DNA from: Zygaena filipendulae
Lineage: Eukaryota; Arthropoda; Insecta; Lepidoptera; Zygaenidae
Direction of reading: 5' to 3'
DNA: 64,000 nt
Assembly: GCA_907165275.2 (NCBI GenBank)
Contig: OU015670.1
Coordinates: forward strand, 9,327,501 to 9,391,500
This document shows positions 57,750 to 64,000 of this stretch, piece by piece. Position numbers and translations under genes: made by a program. The notes beneath the pieces were generated by a model that worked only from the letters and a program-made list of their open reading frames with translations, was not told the origin of the DNA and ran no database searches. Position 1 is the stretch's first letter; each line of letters opens with the position of its first letter.

Positions 57750-60700
57750 ATGGAGGTTAATACTCGTACACCGGCGTATGTATTTTATTCGATTTTCTTA
57801 GATATAACATTAGTAGCGAAAAAATACAATATGACGATTTGATGATTAAAAAAATTGGCCGTTTAGGAGCTACGACACCACATACAGAGACACACATGTT
57901 ATATTTATAACACGCCACAATGTTTGCAGTTTGCTTAAAAAACTTAAAATGGGATTTTGGAGTGTTTGGTCAACTTTTTTTCACAAACTGCTTGGGGTTG
58001 CAGCTACGTAACAAGTGTTCGAGATCTAGGGTTGCTACTTGGTAGCTATTGTTTTGTTCTTTCGAGGATTTCTTAAGAGAAAATAAAGGACTAAGAACTG
58101 AAATATGGGACATGACGTTGTTTTCAATAAAACTTCCCTTTATAGTGTTACTAAAGATATCCTTACTAATATTATAAATGCGAAAGTGAGTTTGCTTGTT
58201 TGTGTATTTGTTTGTTACACTTTCACGTGTCTACGGCTCAACGGAATATCATGAAATTTATCATACACATTGTCAGGGATACAGAGAAGAAACTGCAATA
58301 AATTTTTCATTACTCATACTCGGAAAGTAGGTCTGAAGTTGCCTGAGAAGCGGGTTGAAAGTAACACTTTTCAGCCCTAGGGAGATTCGCTTTCAACTGA
58401 CAGCTGGATACTGCAGAAAATCAAGTTTTTTTTAATGTCATAGGGGGCATACTTACAGTAGCACACCTAATGGTTGATTTATGTAAAATAAAATTCACTC
58501 ATTTTTTCCTTTAGCTAATTCCTATTTTTATTTTGACTTTCCTTGCATTCGTAATGAAAAGCACAGTGTTACCCTCGGGAGAAAGACTTATTTAGTCCCT
58601 CGTTCTATTGGCGCCCTCTCTACGCTCGGGCGCCAAACCCCGTCTCGGGACTAAATAAGTTACTTTCACCCCTAGGATAACAATGTACTATTTCATTACT
58701 CATACTCGGAAAGTAGGTCTGAAGTTGCCTGAGAAGCGGGTTGAAAGTAACCCTTTTCAGCCCTAGGGAGAATCGCTTTCAACTGACAACTGTCAAATTA
58801 TTAAAAAAAAACTAGGTCTATTTTCACATTTCTATTGAACCATGTTTCAACTTTCTATACAGCCAGCGCGATGTAAAATTGAAATAACGTAAAGTTTAAG
58901 TAGGTATTAATTAAAATAAAATTCACTCACTTTTTCTTAAGCTAATTCCTATTTATATTTGTTTATTTTCTTTAATTAATACTTAATAATTAAAAAAAAT
59001 ATTTTTTTTAGGTCGCCACAATGTAAATAAAAAATACTGGCTGAATAGCTAGCCGGCCAAAGAAAAAGAAATAGGTGGGAAAGTGTCAAGCGACTATCCG
59101 ATCTTCACTCATTTTTTCTTTAGCTAATTCCTATTTTTATTTTGACTTTCCTTGCATTCGTAATGAAAAGCACAGTGTTACCCTCGGGAGAAAGACTTAT
59201 TTAGTCCCGAGACGGGGTTTGGCGCCCGAGCGTACTTTCACCCCTAGGATAACAATGTACTATTTTTTTTCATAATTAATTTTCAGTAAAGAAGACGCCC
59301 TGGTTATTAGGTCCAGTAGGATCCTGAGTACATTCCTGTCCGTCATGGGGGCATGGCCCGGCGAGGCGCTGGGGCAGCACAAAACTTGGCTCTCGCTGTG
59401 CTCGAGGAAATATTTTGTGATCCTAACCGCATGTCTGCTCGGCGGTGAATTGTATTACCTGAAAAAGATGTTTCATTCGCTTTCGTTCTTCAATCTTGGA
59501 CACATTTACTTGACGAATTTTCTAACCTCGCTCCAGCTCTTAAGTATCTTTTATATCATATTTTACTCAACTTTCAATCAAATCTATAATGCTTCACACG
59601 GCGCCACCTGGTTCTAAACTAACGATAAGCGGAGCTTGTACTATGGATTTGAGAGCTGCTAAATTAACTTACCAAGTTACTATCTGCAGGACTATCTATT
59701 ATGTAACTTTTGTTGCTATCATATTTTAATTTTCAATCAGAAAATTAGCGATTTTGTGATTATTTAATCATGTATAGGCAGCTTCAACTTTCGGAGTATG
59801 TTTATTTTGGTTGATTGGTGGATATTGTAGGTTGGTATAGGGATGTTGACAACTTTTGAAAATAAAAATTTTAATTAGTCCGTCTTTTAGAAAATTAAAA
59901 ATCATTAGACGCGTATTTTGTTATTTTTCAAATAAATGAAAATACACAGAGATAAAAGGCATTAAAGTTTAGGGTGGGGGCTCGTGACGTCACTTACCGC
60001 TACAAGCCGCCATACAAACTGCACTAGTTAGTGACGTCATGCGAAATTTTAACTCAATGTATCTCTGTTATTTTTTGATTACGTAAAAAAAGAAAAAATA
60101 CGTGTCCAATATTTTTTATTAATCTACAAGACGGACTAAGAAAAAAAAATAGTCAAATAGCCTATTGTAGGTATGCAAAACGTGCATATTGTGATCACAC
60201 AACCGCCATGTATTTGATTGCAACCGAAAAATGATAGAAACAAAAGTTACATAATAGCCCCTCTGCTGATCTTTGGTATTCTTTGGCTCTTTGTTCCAAG
60301 ACAAAAAGTATCCTATGTCACTCGGAGATATAACTTCCAATCAGTGAAAGAATTCTTAGAATCGGTTCAGTAGTTTCCGAGATTACCTCCTATATTCAAA
60401 ACAAACTTTAGCCCCTTATAATATTTGTTATCAATAAATACATATAAATATTTTTATTTGGCTATTTCTCATATTTCAGACCCGTTGTATTATACCAAAC
60501 TTGAGAAAGTACGGCGAGATATCGAGATATTTCATGATGGAGTTCCATCTGATACATCACAAATACAAAGGAGGATACTATAAGAAGGTAGGTACGAAGC
60601 AGAGAGCAGTCTTATTCCTAACCTAACTACTGACGCTGGTTTGTGTACGTATTTGCTCGCACCCCGACGTACTAGTTTAAATTAGGTTACCTATTTTATA

Positions 60701-62211
60701 TGCTCTAATACAGGCACTGTATAAAATACTGAAGACATATAGATTACTCCTCTAGACGATTTTCAAGTACTGATCTGGGACCTTATTCACTACGACTTTC
60801 AATCACTATAACACGGCGCGTTAAGATAACGCACCACAAAAATTGTAGTCAATTCTTTGACTACGAGGGAAAGACAATTTACTTTTACAGCGTTATAATT
60901 TACAGCGTATTTAATTTACATTTACAGCGTTTCTTAGGGCATACAGAATAATAATTTCTAATATTTTGGCATCCAGAACGTTGGAAATGTGTTTTTTGGA
61001 CGCGTGACAACGCAAGACATGTTGTTGGTCATAGTGAATAAGGGCCCTGATCACCAATTCACGTCTCCGTTTTCGTTTCAGATGTATGAACGCGTAGAAA
61101 AAGTGTCCTACTACTTCTCACTGTATTCGTCATCAATGATGGTCTTTGGTGCGGCACTCTTCAACATATCACCGCTCTACAACAACATTAAGATTGGCGT
61201 GTTCACAGGAAACGTCCCAGAGAACGCCACGTTAGACTTCTCTATATTCCACAAGTACCCCGGGATCGATCCTAGCGATCACTTCTATATCTTCACGTTT
61301 TTCAATTGCCTGTTATCCTTACTTTGCGGTGTCTCTGTGTGCACGATTGATTTGTTCCTATCGCTGATGGTATTCCAAATCATAGGCCATATTGAAATAC
61401 TGCGGAATACTTTGGAGAATTTGCCTCTGCCGAAAGGACCGGTCTCGAGTTTTGGGCAGTTTAAATTACAAGTGTTCGATAGAGATGAGAATATCATCAT
61501 ACACGAGAAACTGAAAGAGTGCGTGATCCATCATAAAATGATTGTTGAGTACGTGTTTTGTTTTCACTTCATATGTTTGAACATGTTTTGCCCGCGTCCG
61601 TTTCGGAATTTGAGCAGGAACTCTCTATTCTCTCTACTCTCTATTTCAGTTCCAGAGATTGCCTATTATATCCAAATTTCCGAACTTACAAACATAAAAA
61701 CTACCTCTTTAATCTTAGTGTAGAAGGACAACTCCAATATCTTGTTTTTCTTTATTTGCGTATTAGAGTTTCGACTGTCTTTTTTATTTAAATTATTTTG
61801 GGTTTCATTGGACACTCGAGTCCCTAGTTAAAGCGTTTGTTATGTATTAGTATTATGTACCTACCTAAAATGAAATGTAAAAGGCTCAACTGAATGAGAG
61901 CAACAAAAAACCAATTGTAGAGATCCTAGCGAGATACAAAGCCTAGCAGTGGATCTCAAATATTTATTGCATCGTTTTATTGATTCTCACTCATTTTATG
62001 ATCGTCTTCACCATCGTAGGGTACCCGTGTCACTATTTACTAAGTAGTAAGTAGATTATAAACCACAAAATTACAAAAATGTTTACAAAGTCTGTGTTTT
62101 CTCCATAGATTTACAGATGACATATCTTCTTTTTTTGGACCCACACTGGCTTTTTATTACTTATTCCATTCAGTCAGCTGCTGTTTGTTACTCATGGAAT
62201 GCTTTAGAGGC
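57750..62211 (+). CDS. Odorant receptor 3, exons 1-5 (3' end outside window)
   Basis: Exons 57750-57775, 59287-59542, 60480-60587, 61082-61548 and 62109-62211 are in phase with the paralogues; lengths are the same except exon 1 (26 bp, two extra codons: MEVNTRTPA). 320 codons are visible with no stops. Hallmarks: LSTFLSVMGAWPGEALG, FNLGHIYLTNF, ERVEKVSYYFSLYSSSMMVF, FTDDISSFFGPTLAFYYLF. The last three exons were not found up to 64000, so intron 5 exceeds 1.8 kb or the gene is truncated. More diverged than receptors 1 and 2 are from each other, so it split off earlier. The exon 2/3 junction shows the same phase problem (conserved TTAAGTATCTTTTAT, GT at 59544-59545). Introns carry MITEs, one 34 bp before exon 4. 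Confidence 0.8.
58160..58292 (+). mobile_element. Helitron-like fragment (5' part)
   Basis: TCCTTACTAATATTATAAAT start, ending around the TGTCAGGGATACAGAGAAG block. In intron 1 of receptor 3. Confidence 0.65.
58307..58692 (+). mobile_element. CCCTAGGG-ended element, copy 2 (internally deleted)
   Basis: CATTACTCATACTCGGAAAG start. The interior is replaced by a piece of another repeat (about 58430-58480). It ends ATAACAATGTACTATT and carries the GC-rich palindromic module (58595-58665) in forward orientation (CTACGCTCGGGCGCCAAACC). Confidence 0.8.
58693..59263 (+). mobile_element. CCCTAGGG-ended element, copy 3 (module flipped)
   Basis: Directly follows copy 2 head-to-tail. Near-identical to copies 1 and 4 over ~450 bp. 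The GC-rich module (about 59200-59233) reads GAGACGGGGTTTGGCGCCCG, the reverse complement of that in copies 2 and 4. The element ends 23 bp before exon 2 of receptor 3. Confidence 0.82.
59840..60166. mobile_element. TGACGTCAC inverted-repeat element, full copy
   Basis: AGGGATGTTGACAACTTTTG start, GCTCGTGACGTCACTTACCG and TAGTGACGTCATGCGAAATT near the axis, and GACGGACTAAG with TAGTCAAATAGCCT at the end. In intron 2 of receptor 3. Confidence 0.75.
60777..61047. mobile_element. MITE with GGGACCTTATTCACTACGAC ends
   Basis: GGGACCTTATTCACTACGAC at 60777 pairs with GTCATAGTGAATAAGGGCCC ending at 61047. Inserted in intron 3 of receptor 3 so that its end is 34 bp from exon 4, where it may displace the branch-point region. 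Confidence 0.82.
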
Positions 62212-62546
62212 GTAAGTCAAGTTGCAATTATTAAAAGTACATTATGATAAAAATGGCGTATAATCTGATAATTTGCGAGGAAAAATGTTCATAAAACTTT
62301 GACGTGAAAAAAATTGGGTAGTTAGTATATCAAAGACATAAATATTGATGTAGAAAAAATCGCGTTGTTGTACTATAACATCAAGTACATATTCGATAAC
62401 ACAATCAACTTATTGTTGAGAGACAATTCTGCAAACTTCCGCGCTAGTGAGGTGTTGAAATTACGTCGGTAAATAAAAAGCAAGTGTGCTTAATAATGAA
62501 GCTAAACGAACGAACTTTACGAGCAAGTGTATTGGAAATATGTTTT

Positions 62547-63113
62547 CATTACTCAAGTAGCCCTTTTCAGCCCTAGGGAGAATCGCTTTCAACTGACAAC
62601 TGTCAAATTATTAAAAAAAAACTAGGTCTATTTTCACATTTCTATTGAACCATGTTTCAACTTTCTATACAGCCAGCGCGATGTAAAATTGAAATAACGT
62701 AAAGTTTAAGTAGGTATTAATTAAAATAAAATTCACTCACTTTTTCTTAAGCTAATTCCTATTTATATTTTTTTATTTTCTTTAATTAATACTTAATAAT
62801 TAAAAAAAATATTTTTTTTAGGTCGTCACAATGTAAATAAAAAATACTGGCTGAATAGCTAGCCGGCCAAAGAAAAAGAAATAGGTGGGAAAGTGTCAAG
62901 CGACTATCCGATCTTCACTCATTTTTTCTTTAGCTAATTCCTATTTTTATTTTGACTTTCCTTGCATTCGTAATGAAAAGCACAGTGTTACCCTCGGGAG
63001 AAAGTAACTTATTTAGTGCCTCGAACTATTGGCGCCCTCGCTACGCTCGGGCGCCAAACCCCGTCTCGGCACTAAATGAGTTACTTTCACCCCTTGGATA
63101 ACAATGTACTATT
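62547..63113 (+). mobile_element. CCCTAGGG-ended element, copy 4 (5' deletion)
   Basis: Starts CATTACTC, then skips directly to CCCTTTTCAGCCCTAGGG. Near-identical to copy 3 from there on. Carries the palindromic module (63007-63080) in forward orientation. In intron 5 of receptor 3. Confidence 0.82.
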
Positions 63114-63158
63114 GTTCTTCTTTCGTACTATGGTCTACTAACATATCGTTAATATTTA

Positions 63159-63699
63159 TCCTACTAATATTATAAATGTGAAAGTGTGGATGTTTGGATG
63201 TTTCAATGTTTGGATGTTTGTTACTCAATCACGCAATAACGGCTGAACGGATTTGGATGAAATTTGGCATGCACGTTGTCAGGGGTATAGAGAAGGCCTT
63301 AGGGTACTTTTTATCCTGGAATAGGCTAGTTTCCTGGGTAAAAAAATCAAAATTCTATTTAGTCCGTCAGTTAGATAATAAAAAAATAAAAGACACGTAT
63401 TTTTTGCTTTTTTAAAATAATGGAAATATGCATAGATAAAGCGCATTAAAGTTTAGGGTGGGGGACTCGTGATGTCACAGCTCGCTATAACGTGCGAACA
63501 AACTGCAGTGAGGCGTGACGTCATGTGAAATTTCGACTTGATATATCTCCGTTATTTTCTGGTTACATAAAAAAAAAAAATACGTGTCCAATATTTTTTA
63601 ATAATCTACAAAACAGACTAAAAAAGAAAATTTAGGAAACTAGCCTATTCCTGCGGGAAGTTCAAAATTACCGCGGGTGAAACCGCGGGGCGCAGCTAG
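63159..63699 (+). mobile_element. Helitron-like repeat split by a MITE
   Basis: TCCTACTAATATTATAAATG at 63159; GGATTTGGATGAAATTTGGC block; after the insertion it resumes with TTCCTGCGGGAAGTTC, the hairpin ACCGCGGGTGAAACCGCGG and the end GCAGCTAG at 63699. Confidence 0.82.
63323..63646. mobile_element. TGACGTCAC inverted-repeat element, nested full copy with target duplication
   Basis: AGGCTAGTTTCCTGG start and TAGGAAACTAGCCT end. AT at 63321-63322 and 63647-63648 is the likely target duplication, since removing the element and one AT restores the family's GGAATTCC core. This gives exact termini for the family. Confidence 0.8.
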
Positions 63700-64000
63700 T
63701 TCCTCTTATTTTTTGTTTTCATAGCAGGCAAAGTTGGCTTTCCCAAACGTAATGCGATACGTGAAAAGTGGACTGGGTATCGGGGCGTACAGACTACGTA
63801 ACATGTTACATAACCTTTGTTTTATAACACATCCAAATTATGTAACATTGTTGTTCAACATTGCAACATAAAACAAGACGAGAGAGTGTGTTGAAAAACA
63901 TCGTACGATACTAGTACGTTGATGGTTGTACACACTCAGCTCCACCACGCACTCACCTCCGGTTCGGGCGCAAATTCCGCCTCGCGAGTGATAACCAAAC
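63700..64000. other. Window end, nothing recognised
   Basis: No gene or repeat match. The missing exons 6-8 of odorant receptor 3 are not here. Confidence 0.4.

Overview
The window is nuclear DNA of an insect, most probably a moth or butterfly. Evidence: split genes with GT-AG introns, a lepidopteran-style odorant receptor cluster, a BEL/Pao retrotransposon, and dozens of short CpG-rich repeats with a 3' hairpin and CTAG end typical of non-autonomous lepidopteran Helitrons. All recognised host genes lie on the + strand. No tRNA, rRNA or CRISPR array was seen. The species cannot be named from this sequence.

Layout. (1) 1-1746 is a giant foldback palindrome carrying part of a transposase-like gene. 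(2) 2365-6466 holds the last seven exons of cyclin G, whose exons are very GC-rich. (3) 6467-16870 is gene-free: first plain AT-rich DNA, then a mosaic of transposons. (4) 16871-26849 and 29781-37996 are two tandem CRAL-TRIO (Sec14-like lipid-binding) genes with six exons of identical lengths and 316 codons each. (5) 38699-44367, 46445-51521 and 57750-62211 (running off the window) are three tandem odorant receptor paralogues with the same exon plan. The first carries a 4-base frameshift, the second looks intact at 419 codons, and the third is cut by the window end after exon 5. (6) 52372 to about 56755, between the second and third receptors, is a BEL/Pao element with its 5' LTR, leader and gag-protease-reverse transcriptase. 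It lost its RNase H, integrase and 3' LTR through a break at a short stretch of homology with receptor flanking DNA.

The genes are not an operon. Cyclin G is a cell-cycle and growth regulator. The CRAL-TRIO pair would carry small hydrophobic ligands. The receptors would be ligand-gated channel subunits of olfactory neurons. Both clusters look like products of local tandem duplication. Introns and spacers are full of nested elements, several of which can be dated relative to each other through empty sites or target duplications.

The most notable observations are: the patchwork similarity of the CRAL-TRIO pair (first and last exons almost identical, middle exons strongly diverged); a splice-phase anomaly shared by all three receptors; the frameshifted receptor; the microhomology break of the BEL element; a small palindromic module found absent, forward and flipped in four copies of one element; and several foldback elements. 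I found no convincing evidence of a wholly new biological system. All coordinates and identities were read by hand and have not been confirmed by alignment software or transcripts.
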